Shown piece by piece: positions 9,500 to 22,800 of a stretch of 64,000 bases of DNA. The DNA comes from Oopsacas minuta (Eukaryota > Porifera > Hexactinellida > Lyssacinosida > Leucopsacidae). The notes beneath the pieces are model-generated. The model was not told the DNA's origin, did not search any database, and worked only from the letters and a program-made list of their open reading frames with translations. The stretch's first letter is position 1. Every line of letters starts with the position of its first letter. Position numbers and translations under genes: made by a program. The stretch lies in the NCBI GenBank assembly GCA_024704765.1, contig JAKMXF010000111.1, positions 512,619 to 576,618 on the forward strand, read 5' to 3'.

Positions 9500-9994
9500 A
9501 TGAAAAGCGAAAAGGAAATCAGTGAGGACCTGATTAAGAATCTTCCATTTAAACAGAGTGATATCTTAAGGAAAGAATATTCCAGTTTAATGAATAAATC
9601 AAAAGATATTTCTATTCCTCATTACGAGATAAACCTAATCTGTCCTATTTCACAGTCCCGTATGGCACAACCAGTGCGTGGAATCCATTGCAAACATCTA
9701 CAATGTATTGAAGCTTATTACTTCATAAAAACAGGCTGCGTTATTATCGGGAATGACGTCATTATTAAAGTGCAATGTCCACTCTGTAACACTTCATATG
9801 ATAACCTGACGGACATATTCATAGACGGATTACAGCAGGAAATTATATTCATACACCCAACGGTTAATTCTGTCATATTCCGTGCCGATGGTTCGTACTT
9901 TCTCCCAGGGAATTCTATTGATAATTCCGACACAGAGGACTATATAGATCTAACTCGCACACCGGAGGAACCTATTTTAATAGACTTGACGTGA
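9500..9994 (+). CDS. Short PIAS-like SP-RING SUMO ligase
   Basis: A 164-residue protein whose core is an SP-RING (MIZ) finger: C48, C64-K-H66, C69, then C93-P-L-C96, in the context LICPISQSRMAQPVR…HCKHLQCIEAYYF. This is the Siz/PIAS arrangement that recruits Ubc9-SUMO. The segment after it (FIDGLQQEI, then FRADGSYFLP) also matches PIAS. The tail carries two candidate SUMO-interacting motifs, YIDLT (148-152) and LIDLT (160-164), next to acidic residues; PIAS proteins have one such VIDLT motif. The SAP and PINIT domains of full PIAS proteins (about 600 residues) are absent, and I see no upstream exons. So it is a minimal ligase or a partial retrocopy with an intact frame. Intronless. NSMCE2 is a less likely alternative because of the PIAS-type tail. 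Confidence 0.8.
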   Translation: MKSEKEISEDLIKNLPFKQSDILRKEYSSLMNKSKDISIPHYEINLICPISQSRMAQPVRGIHCKHLQCIEAYYFIKTGCVIIGNDVIIKVQCPLCNTSYDNLTDIFIDGLQQEIIFIHPTVNSVIFRADGSYFLPGNSIDNSDTEDYIDLTRTPEEPILIDLT

Positions 9995-10885
9995 TTATTA
10001 ATAATAAAATAATAATGCTTACTACTTGTATATTATTAATTATTATTATGGAATGTGTGAATTTATGATCAAATTGTTTTCAGGAATGCTTTTTAATAAT
10101 TAATCATATTCGCTGCCTTTCAATGATATTAATTGTGTATTGCTGACCCTCTATTGCATTTGTTCTCAACCTTTTTTCTTCCGCGGACCTCTTTGGTCCA
10201 TTTTATGGGGTCCGCGGCCCCCTGCCAATAAACATAACGAAAAAATTTTAGGGCTGCGCACCCCCTATGGGGCGCGGAACCCAGGTTGAGAACCACTGCT
10301 CTATTGTACTATTCCCATTTTTACATGTTCATATATTTAGAAATCTCCAATTGTGTGGACTCAGTAGACTTAAGAGAACTCCAGGAGGTGGTAATTTGAT
10401 AATTTATTTGTTTGTTTATTCGATTAATTTTCTATTATTGTTTACAGTTACTTTATAAACAACATGCTATAAGTTTTAACACAATAGAAGAACCAACACA
10501 TGAGGAAGGTATTCAGATGTTAAATTCTATTTAATAGCCACATTCCATTGATCCAAACTGTATCTAGGGGTAATAAGGAGAGGTTCATTTGACTCAGGAA
10601 TACTCTCTCAAACAGATACACAAGCAATGACAACTCGATCAACTTCTTAACACAAAATTCCTACCACGAACACATACACATTTATATGTATTTCCATTTT
10701 TAGTATATGTAAGATCTCAATACATGCTTACAGGGAGCCTCCAAACTTTACGAAGCGAAAATTCGTGTCAATTAGCTCCCTTTCCTTACTAGTGTACATA
10801 CAATTATAACTGAGAGATAAGTAGTAATCTCCCTATTCCTCCCAATTAATATTTTCCAATTATAATTATACTAATAGAGTAGCTA
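9995..10885. other. Intergenic region, PIAS-like to ATG2
   Basis: AT-rich, no gene seen. It contains the hAT-type element at 10157-10298. The open frame at 10267-10458 starts inside that element and is not convincing. Confidence 0.55.
10157..10298. mobile_element. Non-autonomous hAT-like element with 8-bp target duplication
   Basis: The 142-bp element starts CATTTGTTCTCAACCT and ends AGGTTGAGAACCACTG, whose reverse complement CAGTGGTTCTCAACCT matches the start apart from two bases. It is flanked by identical CTCTATTG at 10149-10156 and 10299-10306, the 8-bp duplication expected of hAT transposons. The interior is GC-rich (CCGCGGACC..GGTCCGCGG), a second nested inverted repeat. No coding capacity. 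Confidence 0.9.
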
Positions 10886-13800
10886 ATGCCTTGGTTTAAG
10901 CTACCAGAGTTCGTAAAGAAGAGAGCATGTAGATATCTGCTGCAACATTACTTAGGTCATTTCTTTAAAGAGAAGCTAGGAATTGATCAGCTGACTCTAG
11001 ATATATCAAATGGGACAGGAAGGATAACTAATGTACAGCTAGATACACAGGTAAACAATATTGAATTACAGTGGATACCGGTTATAAGAACACCCTTGGG
11101 AGTAGCATTACATGTTCTTATAACTGGCATCCACACTGAATTCGTTATTTCTGTTGTTTAGGCCTTGAATGAATCTCTTGAGAATGTGAATGCTCCCCTT
11201 GAGATCTTAGACGGCTTCGTAGCCTCACTAACCGTATTTATCCCATGGACTAACTTATTCAGAGAGAACTGTAAATTAGAGATATCAGGATTAAATGTTA
11301 CAGTAGCTCCTAGGAACGGATTCCAGTCCGCAAATTCTTGTAAGACGAATAATCTGTATTTGCTAATCTACGTAAATACATTATTGGAATGTATTTTTTA
11401 GTGTCAATGACAGAATCATTGATCTCAAGCAGCCTCACTTTAAGGTTGGTCATTATTTGTTTGTTTCTTATTTGTTTATTTCTTATTTGTTTGTAGTTTG
11501 AAAGTAGCTAAGCAGTGTATGCAGCAAGAGAGTGATTCTAATTCTAGCTTTGAGGGAATGGAGGCTTGTGCTCAAACTATTGAATCAAGTATGTTTGTGT
11601 GTTTGGTGTTTATTTACGGACATAACAAGCAACAAATATTATTAATTCTTGGTTTAGTTCTAAATAGAATAGAGATATCAGTCTCAGATGTCAGGTTTCA
11701 AATGAAATACTTCCTTCCTGATAAGACAACAGCCTCTATAATACAGCTAAATATTAATCGGTCTGTTAACAACTAATATACATACAATTAACGCCTGCTA
11801 TATCGGAGTAATTATCGTGGTCCCTTGGGCTTCGGTATAGCAGGAGTAGACTGTAATTCTATACACATTCTGTATATTATATTATTGCATCAGGATTGAG
11901 TATTTTGATGAAGCATACTACGTCGATTCAGAGGGATCTCTGTCTCCAGAACAATCACAGACAGAGGTCTGTAGCGGAGAAAGTCCTCCCTCTTCTCACA
12001 TATACACCCCACCCATCTTCTCTATCAAGAACCTCAAATTAACTGGCGTTACCCTCGATGTAGGACAGGGTCCGAATACCCGACCAAACACTACACCAGA
12101 CCCCCGGGGGTTCGGCGATAGCAGTGCTCAAATAGTCCGTAGTGATATGTATAGATCTTCATTAGAACAAGGTATTACATTCAATTCATTCGTGATACAA
12201 TAGTTTATGGTAACTGATACAGGAACTCCAACTGGACACCGTATAGACCCTCCCCCCTGTGAGGTTATATACCCCATAGCCTCTGTTAACGGTCCTGTAG
12301 AGATTAGACTCAAACTGAACTTAACTGACGACCTACCAGAACCAAAGGTATGTAATTATTATTATACTTGTGTATTCGTCTTTCTTAGAATTATCCTCCT
12401 ACCAGAACCTGTGTCCATGAGTTAAGAAGTTGGGAACCACTGTTGTTTGTATATAATTTTGTGGCATAATACATATATTATTGTCTCCCCAGTCAGAGGT
12501 GTCACTTTATGTAGCCTTAGAAATGATAAGTAATAATTACGTAATACACTGATTGAATTCAAGTACTTGTTACATTTTAAAAATTACAATACAATGATTT
12601 GAGAGAACACAACAGATAACCTACATAGCTAAAATATACACAATTCAGTAAGATAGAATTCTCATCTGATCCCATGTAACAATAAAATGCTTGAATGTGT
12701 CTTCTCTTCACACTTTATGAGTCAGACGTTTCTTCACTTTTGCTTCTTCCAGACGCGCCCAATTTAGGCGGGGCTAATTGATCCCCTGTTTCATTGTGCA
12801 CTGGGCTGTTGGCCCCAATTGGAATTGTTGATGTGTATCGGTGGTAGAGGACCTTGTTTTTGTTTACCTGGGGTGGAGGAGGCTTGGGGGGTGGAGTAGA
12901 ATGCCTATTAGGGAGACTCGCACTCATAGATTTGAGGATCTTGGACCACACGGGAGTTACAACTTCCAATTCTGCTTTTATCAAATAAGTCTCCTTTTTA
13001 TCTCTTTGAATAATTTCCAACTTCGTGTTCCCTTTCTCCTTGGTGGGGGCATACTCCTTGATCTCGAGTATACTAGCTATCGGTATTATCAGTGATTTCA
13101 CTCCTGCCCCATCGTTTTCACATATTTCAATTCTACTCTCGTATACTCTCATGTATTTCTTGATCCATATAGATAACTTATTCTGTTTCTCGATCCATCC
13201 CTGCATGACGCAGCCCTTCTCATAATCCTCAATCATATCAACAGCACCTGATTTCTTCTTTTCTTTAAAGTCTATCTTGTCTCTAGCCTCGTTAACCCCT
13301 ACGTACAGCGTCTCTATCATCTCTTCCTGCCATTTTAGAGGCATAGTCAAGTCATACCCGTCGTATTTCCTCTGATCCTCTTCGTTTAGTTTTACTTTAT
13401 GAGTCTCGGAGCTGTCAAATGATCCGATGTCATCAACCTCAGCTGCATTAACTTCACCTGTCGGCGGTAGGAAGGGGGGCTTGAGAGATCTACTAGACGC
13501 TGCTGTCCAGTTAATCGTATCGAAGAATGGGTGATTCTTGATCCCTTCCACTCCGTTCGGCGGAGATCCAAGTCTGCTGGCCGGATTTTTGGTGAGGAAC
13601 GAGCTTATGAGAGATCTGAGGTTGTTTGTCATGTTAGATGGATAAACTGGATCTTCTTTCAATGTTTTGTTTATGATTGAGTCACGATCCTTCGCGTCTT
13701 TAGTGTGAAACGGACTGTGTCCTGTCGAGATTTTATAAATAGTACAACCCAATGCAAACCAATCCACTGGGAAACTGTACTTCGTTCCTTTGTATATGAC

Positions 13801-16800
13801 CTCAGGAGCCATGTACCCATGTGTACCAACTGCACTGCTCGGGAAACTGTACTTAAGATCATGAGCTAATCCCAGATCGGATATTTTCACGTGTCCCTCT
13901 GTGTCTAACAGAACATTTGATGGTTTCATGTCCCTGTATATAATATTCTGTGAGTGCATGTGTTCCAAGCCTAGAACCATCTCAGCTGTGTAAAATCGTA
14001 CCGCATCGTTCCCCAACGCTCCCCTCTGGTCAATATGGAAGTGAAGATCCCCACCCTCTGCGAGGTCTAGGACTAGTACGAGTTGGTCTGGGGTCTGGAA
14101 TGCATAATGTAACCCCACTATAAACGGGTTATTTAGCTTACAGAGTATGTTCCTCTCATTTATGGCTAGTCCCTCACCGTTCTTGAGTTTAATCCTCTTC
14201 TTATATGACACCTTCATAGCGTACACACGACCGCTATCGATTTTCCTACACCCATAGACCTCACCGTAGCCCCCTCGTCCTAATTTCCTATGCACGTTAA
14301 AATCCTGTAGCGAAGGCTTGAAATTCATTTCCAATGCTTTCCATTGACAGAACCTTGTGAATTCTTTGCTGAGCTGAAAATTGTCGAAAACATTCTCTTT
14401 TATCTGCTGTAACAACGGTTCTGCGAAAGTACGGAATAAGTCACATGAGAAATCTCCCTGATACATTCTCTCAAGGACCTGATCGTATTGAGTCTTTGCT
14501 AATCGTAGTTCTTTAGACAGATAGTCAGGCATCATACATCTATCCGTAATTTCCTTTGCCATTTTTATCCGTGTGTTTACATCTGATTCCTTCTCATAGC
14601 TCAGAATACTGTCATAGAAGAGTAGCGGTGCTCCAATGTCCATGTTATGCTCTGCGAATTGTAACATGATTTTATACGCGATCGGTTGAATAAAAACTGC
14701 TTCGAATGTCAACTCATTCTTCTCGAAGAGTATCATTCCCATAGCGTACTGAATGCTCGTGTCTGGAAGCGCTACTTTCTTTCTTGTGAATCCGCCGCCT
14801 CTCTTCCCAGATTTGGAGTCACTGACAGCCATAATATACGAGACATCGGCTAGCACGGTCTCAATGTCAGACATTTCTTATTCGTGACTTTAGTTAGTTT
14901 GTAATGATTGAGTTAACACTAGTGTCCTTATAAATAGTAATGATATAGTGCATAATGGAATAGAATGTAACCAAATGGGGTAAAGGTATATTTCCATCGA
15001 ATTACTAGCCGAATTATCGTTCACTTTCAATTTCTAAAGGCCTAATCTTACCGTCTGCCCAATAATGGTATTGTGATTTATGCTAATCAGATATATCCAA
15101 TTCCCGTCTTAATACTGAAACAAATTAGCAGAAATAATAGTAATACCCTAGTTACGTAATGTTAGCAAGTTATGTCATATATATCTCCTTATTTGTTAGT
15201 TGAAAGTAGAATGCACAATGGGTTCACTTCACCTCTTACTATCACCAGATATTGTCCATTTATTAACTGAGATGACGACAGGACTGATCGAGGATCTAGG
15301 TAAGATTTGTAATTACTTCCTTCTCTCATAATTATTTGCATTGTTTCGCAATTGAAATATGTAAATACTATTTCCTGTATACATCAAATTATTGATTATA
15401 TAATCATTCAAACTATGTGGCTAGAAAGGCTGAAGTTGCAGAAATTTGGTACACACGATGTTCGTAGGCCTTGTACCCTTATCAATTTCCTGTATACTCC
15501 CATAAGTATGGCATACCTTTCCGGGTTTTACAAGGTATCCAGGAAATATTTGCAAATTTGAGTGCCCTTTTTCCCAAATAATCGCTTAAAATTGCTATTT
15601 ACGTGTGTAAACTTGGGAATATATGGGTTGGTAAGTATGCAATGGACTTTCGTATTTATAGCATAATATTTGTCATCGTTTAGACCAAAGGCGCCAAAGT
15701 TTGTTCCATCCTCAGAACCACGGTAGACCGATTAACCAGCAAGATTACGTGAAGATAGTTCCACAAGTCACCGATCATTTACAGAGACAAAAACTCTCTG
15801 ATAATCTCTTCTCTCTAAACTCTATACATTCTCCTGAGACAGATCTGCATTCCATCACGAGGTCTCAAGATGAGGAGGATCAGACATATTTCTCTATCCG
15901 GTCCTCTCTAGATGAAGACCTCCTCCCTCTAGATATACCCCCTGCTATGTCTATAGCTAGGAGTGATGGTATAAACATTCCATTGCGCGACCCTGGTAAC
16001 CAATTAAGTAGTATAGCAAGCTCTGGGACACCTCCAAACATCTTGTTGTCCAGAGGTTCCCCTTTAACACCTAACTCTACTCTACCCATCTCCCCTCACT
16101 ACACCCCTACTCATGTGTCTGTCCCTCGGGAACCGTTTGTATCTAAGCCCCTGACAGACTGTAATAAGTTTGTAGTCAAAATTGGTGGAATATCTCTTGC
16201 TCTTCTTCACGTCAGTATTACTAGTTTGTACCAGCTACCAGATGCTCAGGTGAATGAGTTGAATGAGTATTTACCTGAAGGAAGAACAGCTAATGAACTG
16301 AGTACTCACACACAACTAGCTCTGCTGTATTTCCATAGACTGGATAAGCTCACAGAACAATCTGGCCTGAATTATATCACAGGCACATTCCTAATGGATA
16401 AGCTTACAAAATTTGCATATGCAATCCCTAACGATCATTTGAGGTTATTTAAATATACGCACAGTAGAGTTAGACGGGCATAAGAGCTACAAATTCTTCT
16501 ATTCTTTATTAGCAAAGTAGCATGTTGTAAAAATTTCCCTTCCTAGGGATTATTTCCAACTCTAAGTCTCTGAAAAATCTTGCTAATAGTACGAATATTT
16601 CCATTATGAATTCTCTTATAGCTGTCTAGCTATAGAACTCATATATGCTAATTGTAATGCATTTAGTAGCTATAAAATCCCATAGACTACACATCAGTGG
16701 TTTGAATGCAGAAGTTCAGATCAGTGCTCTGAGGACGGAGGCTAGTCTGAGTGTTAATGGTGCTAACTTGAGTGAATGTCTGTTTGATAACCCAGCTGAT

Positions 16801-19800
16801 TTAGCACCTACCGGTCCATTTGACGCCCTCAGGGTAACAGAGGTACTAGATTCTAAATATACGATTAATCATACACAAGTGAGTTGTTGTTTACTTAATA
16901 TGTTGTTATTGTTGTTGTTGTTTGTTTGTTTGTTTGTTTATTTTGTAGGTTCTGAAGTTCCATTCTAGTCCTGAGAGATCTGATCCTTGTATCTCAGTTC
17001 GGTTTCTGTTCTCTCAGGAACAGAGAAAGGTATTTTTAATTATATCCTAGCAACGAATATTACCCTTAAGATATGTAATATGTAATATGTAATATAGTTA
17101 TAAGAGGACACTAACTGTCTCTGGCCGCCTTTGGTGTCCAACAGACTTCTCTATACCTATTTATATTTATATTCTTTAGATTGAGAACCTTTCTATTCCC
17201 AAATCTCCTCTTCTATCTTTGTCAGATTTGAATATATCTACTCTACCATTTACACTAGTACTAGACATAACAATACTAAACAGAATTCATGCTCTCTTGC
17301 AGCCAGACATGCAGGCTTCTAGCTATAACCAGTGGAGTACTTCTATTAATTACAAGTCTGTATTCCAGTCTGTACACCAGTCTATATCTACTGTAAGTAC
17401 TCTATTTATCTTTGTAACTGTATTTGTCCCCTTCGTAATATTGTAGACTCGGATTTTTGTTTATCTTACATTGCAGCTCCGTTGTATAGCTTCATTACTT
17501 CTGATATGTGTAATCTAATACTTCACATAGTTCAGGAAGTTTCTGTTGTAGATGTAATATTTCCGTTTGCATATTATCTCGCTTCACTCAATTATTACCC
17601 GATTAACAACAACAGACCGATTTGAATAGAATCTGTTACTATAAAAGAGGTCAATAGCTCTGCTATAATAGTATATTATGTCTACTATAATGGACAAAAC
17701 AGCTCCTCTCATTCAAACAAGGATACCCCATCAAGCGATAAATCTCGCATTCTTTGATATCGATCTCCCTGAACTGTCTTGTACCTCTGAACCAATTTGT
17801 CTCCTGTCCTATAACGATATCAGAAAAGCACCCTCTGTATCGGAACTAACACCTATTGGTATTCCTAAGGGATTAGCGGATACACAAGCTTAACTTCTGG
17901 AAGACTTATTACTATTTATTTTGTTATTATTTACTATTAAACTTACTTCGTTTTAGTCACCCAATTTAATTACTGGGATAATTTGTAATAATTCCATTAA
18001 TGAGAGGCTAATTAGATAAACTATTCATACGTCACATTCCAATTGACTCAACTGTAACCACGTTGTGGCTGTTTGTTATGAAATTATTTCTTATAGCAAA
18101 GACAAGTTCTGTTCCAGAACACAGTTGATGAGTCTAATGTTATAACTGAGAGACAGACGTCTCTGTATTTCAAATCTCCATCTATAGCTATTATATGCAA
18201 GTAGGTAGAGCCATATTGTCTTGTTTACTTGTTGTTGTTTGTGTTTATGACTGTTTAGGATTCCAATTTTGGAGAAGAAGGCTTGTCAGGACGCTGGACT
18301 CTGGTGGAAACCTTCTCTCAGACAAGAGTCGTTCCTAATCTCCTCAAATAATGTTCGAGCTTCCTTTCTGGATGGTTCCTTACAGAAACAGGATCAACTA
18401 GTGACTATACTAGCTGATGACTTATCTAGTATGTCTATACATCAGTCATAAATATATTATGGCAATTATTTTATGATTTCAAAGCCAATTTCTACTTTTC
18501 ATGATTTGAGTTTTGTAAATTTCTTATTTATAGTTTCACTCAGAGAGAGTGCTTCCAGTCTACCAATCAAATTGATCCTCCTGGGCACTAGATTAGGAGG
18601 ACCCTCTAGCTCTAATTGTCCAAGGTAAGACCCCCAAGGCCCAGATCGCTACAATGGTTATTCAATTGGTATTACTCCGGTTATACGAACTCCAGACCGT
18701 TGGTATTCGTATTAAAGAGATTCCACTGTATTTGAATATATATTTATTTCAGTGTTACACTTCGCCTAAAGGAAGAACCTTCGTCTCTGTTGGGGGATTC
18801 TGTTAATATTCATGTTCCACTGGATCCAGCTCCCAATGACACTACTAATATCACAGATTCTGTATACGTACAGTCAGGACAACAAACAGCATCTCCTTTC
18901 TCTTCTAAGAAATATGTACATAATCAGGAAGAGGTGATATAAATTTATGATTTGTAGCATATACTTTAATGTTTGTTATTCTAGTTGATACTCCCTGGCA
19001 ACCAGAGAGAGATGGAGGAATTTGAGACTGATACAAAGCTGAACTCATTGCATGGATTAGAGATTAATCTCCCTGTTGTTAAGATGCATATACCCAGCAA
19101 GGAAATTCTACAAATATTAGTCAATCGGTAAATAACAATAATTATAGCACAGAGTCAGTTATATCTAAGCTCAGGGGACCGTAATGATTCCTTAGATAAA
19201 ATGTTACTTTGATTTTACTGTAAATTTATATATTTGTAGTTTGACTGAGCTAATCAACTGGAACTCAGTACCTACTCAATCATTCCAGACAGAATCTGTG
19301 GATCCAAAAAAGATCTCCCCCCACCTGCTCTCCTCCTCCCCTCTAGTACCCCTCCATCACCTCTACATAGGTTAGCAATGTATGTTAATTGAATAATTAG
19401 ATTAGCATATATAAGTACAAAGTTTTAATATTGCTCTCTTAGCTCAAGAGAATGGAGAGAGACATAATTATGAATCTGATGAGGATGAATTTAGTCTGAA
19501 TTCATCTCCAGGAACTGTTAAGAACTCATCAGCCACCAGGCAGGCTAACAGTCTCAGCACTCTGTCTCTATCTGTTAATATTGATAACATAGTTATTACT
19601 GCTATCACGAGAGTACAGGTAACTTGGATACGGAATATATCTTACGATATGTACAAATATTACACACATATTTGTAGGAAGAGGTGTCAGAATCAGGACC
19701 AGACAGTCCCCTTATAGATCACGGTCCTGTTACACTAATACAGGATATAGATGAACCCATTGGGGAGTGTATGCTACAGGTATCTTATCTAAAGTTCTTT

Positions 19801-22800
19801 CATGTGACAGGGTATACAGGGAATGATACACTTAGCTATGATTCTCTATTTGTTAAAAGAGCTCAACTATCCCATAGAGGTTAGTACAGTGGATGCTGGA
19901 TATAAGCACCATCCCCTGGAAAATGGTTCTCATATATTCCGGTTATAAGAACGTGTAATGCCACTCCCAAGGGGTTCTTATAACCAGTATCTACTGTAGT
20001 AACATTCCTTTGTTACAGGTCTGCTCCATGAGGAACCTTACTCATGTGTTGACACCCCTAACCGTCCCATATCGCCTGACACTCTCCCTGTCCTTATCTA
20101 CTGCTCTGATCATCTATCTACTCTAAGCCCTGGGTTATACAACCCTAAACAGACTCAATACGATAAATCTCCTTGTATATCTCTAGCTATACGAACTAAA
20201 CAAGATCCATCGAGTCAATCTAAGGTATACTGCTAATATACACATAACAGACATCTCCTGTTATATCACAGTATTCCGATATAACAAGAGTTGACTGTAT
20301 TTGTATTTGTATTATAGGTTAATATTATTGTTTGTGTTTAGTCAATAACTATGAGTTTATTGCTGACAGGACTAGCAATGAGACACATGTTTGTACCTTC
20401 ATATCTACACTGTTTTACTCAGGTTTGTGTTGTATAATGTAATCAGTATATTAGGGTTTATATTGTTGATTGTAGTTAGGTGATTTATTCAGTTTGGGTA
20501 ATAATGAAATTGGAACTGAGACAAGTCTGAAAGAAGAGAGTATCAGGAACAGAACTAAGCCCTCTCCTGTCCTCTTCACACTATACACACATCTCAAAGA
20601 GTGTGGTATAGACTACAGGTATAGATTATTAACGAGGTCCACTGTAAGGATCATATAACTATCCTTCGATCCTGTAGACCCCTTCACATGCCTGTAAATA
20701 CCTTCATCACCATCAGTTCCTTCTGTTTCTCATCAAACATCGTATCAGGAGCTCCTACATCTATGCAGAGGTTTGTAGCTTTATTATTTACATATAAGTT
20801 TGTGTATTTATTTATTTATTTCTAACTAGAATGTTGTTGGAAGATGTTGCATTGTATTTATCTCAGAAAAAATTCAAAGGATCCCCCAATCTAAAGGAAG
20901 GTCTGTATATGTATATCTTTGTTGACATATTTGTTGTTGTCCGTGGTTGTCATGCACTCATGGACTTAGGAATGTATGTTTATAGATTATTTCTGTGCTA
21001 TGGACTTGGGATTATTGGAACTGACACTAAGATTAGCGTCTGAAGGAATTTCAGTGAGTTTAAAGTTTCCCATATAATCCAAATACTTTATTTTATTTAT
21101 TCTAGAAAATTCCACAAGTTGACTTATCAGTCAGTAGTAATACATTACACATATACACGTGTGCAGATGCTATTATAACTCTCAGAGATTTGTTACTATA
21201 CATTACAAATAATGGAGACTATGCTACTCCATCTGTTGCTCGTAACTCCTCTGTATCTACTACGAAACCTTTTGATGCTCTCCCTCCTTCACAGACTGAG
21301 GTTAGTTGATCTTAATAAATTTCAATATACTATCGTCCAAATAAGTGCTGGCAAAGAATTTCCTGAATAAAGCCCATTCGTATCTCCCTCTAGAATTGTT
21401 ATTTACTTTCATGTTGGAATCCCGAATGCCCTACTCTTAACTTGTATGTATATTTCCTAAAATTATTTGTATAGAAAGATCCTATATCTTCCTTAACACA
21501 CTCTATAACTGGACAGCTGATTGATGCAATAGAAGATTGTGTTATAGATCTGGATGATGAAGTTGTTAACAGCTGCCAGCAAGAATCTACTCCCAGCATG
21601 AAGCAGAAACCTCGTACTAAACTACATTCTGATTCAAACGGTTAGATTTTAACCTCCTGGTTTTAACGCTAATTATTTTATTTAATTAACAGAGACTTTG
21701 AAGGTATTACATACAGAAGATGGAATGGAGATATCTTTCTCAAAGAGTCAACCAAAAATACAAACACCTACTGGACTCAGGCCTAATAGCTTAACAAATC
21801 CTCTCTCTATGTCTATAAGTGGTGACTTCTCTTCTCAGTTAAGTTCCCTTGATGAGGATGATGGATTCACTCTATTATCTGACCCAAAGGTTTGTATTAA
21901 TTGTATATAGACGGTTATTCCGTTATAACCGACATACAATATACGGGAATATGTGAGAACCTGTGTTCGGAGAATGTTGCTTATAACCTGTGTTCTTATA
22001 ACCTACCTTCACTGTATTCATATTTGCATATATTAGATATCACAGATAGTTCCAGAAGTAAGAGGATTGTTAGATATTAACGAGAAGATTAGAGTAATAG
22101 AGAATCACTTCACTATACCAGTAGGTTACATAACTACTATTAATACGAATAATTAATTCAATAATCTCCCTTCTCTAGGATATTACTACGTCTGATCAGC
22201 TCCAACCTCCCTCACACTACCCCTGTCCTACACAGAGATACAGTCTGAAAGATCTTAATATAGTCTGGCATCTATACGGAGGATCTGATTTCGAATACTC
22301 TAGACAAAAGTAAACTAGAATATGAAAACTCTACTAACCGGGAACTTCTGGAAACGGAGTGAAAATAAATAGAGCGAATTCCTGGTCCCTTACAAATGAA
22401 CCTCCACAAACTGGGTAGCATTTTCTGCATCCATGGCATCCCGTTTGTGGAGGTCACACTGTAGTACTCAGTTAATTGGTTTTTATTTATTGTTTATTCT
22501 TCAGGGATAAATCAACAAATAAAAACACGTTTCCTGTCATGTCTCCGACTGTCCGTTTCTCAGATACTTCTAGTCCCCTCTACAAAGACGATGGACTCAC
22601 TCAGCTATCCATAGTCCGTAGACCAACAGACACAGACCCACAGAAAGTCAAAACAGCGGTCAATCCTACTACAAACAAAAACTGGAAAGCTCTAGGTGGC
22701 CCTGGAAGAGATCCACATGACTTGATGATTATCAAACTTTATAAAGTAAAGCTACAGCATGAAGTATATCCTCCTACAGCAGAGCAGTGTAGCAGATTTG

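Noticed and set aside
9718-9933. Antisense ORF over the SP-RING gene
   Set aside because: A shadow frame of the zinc-finger coding sequence.
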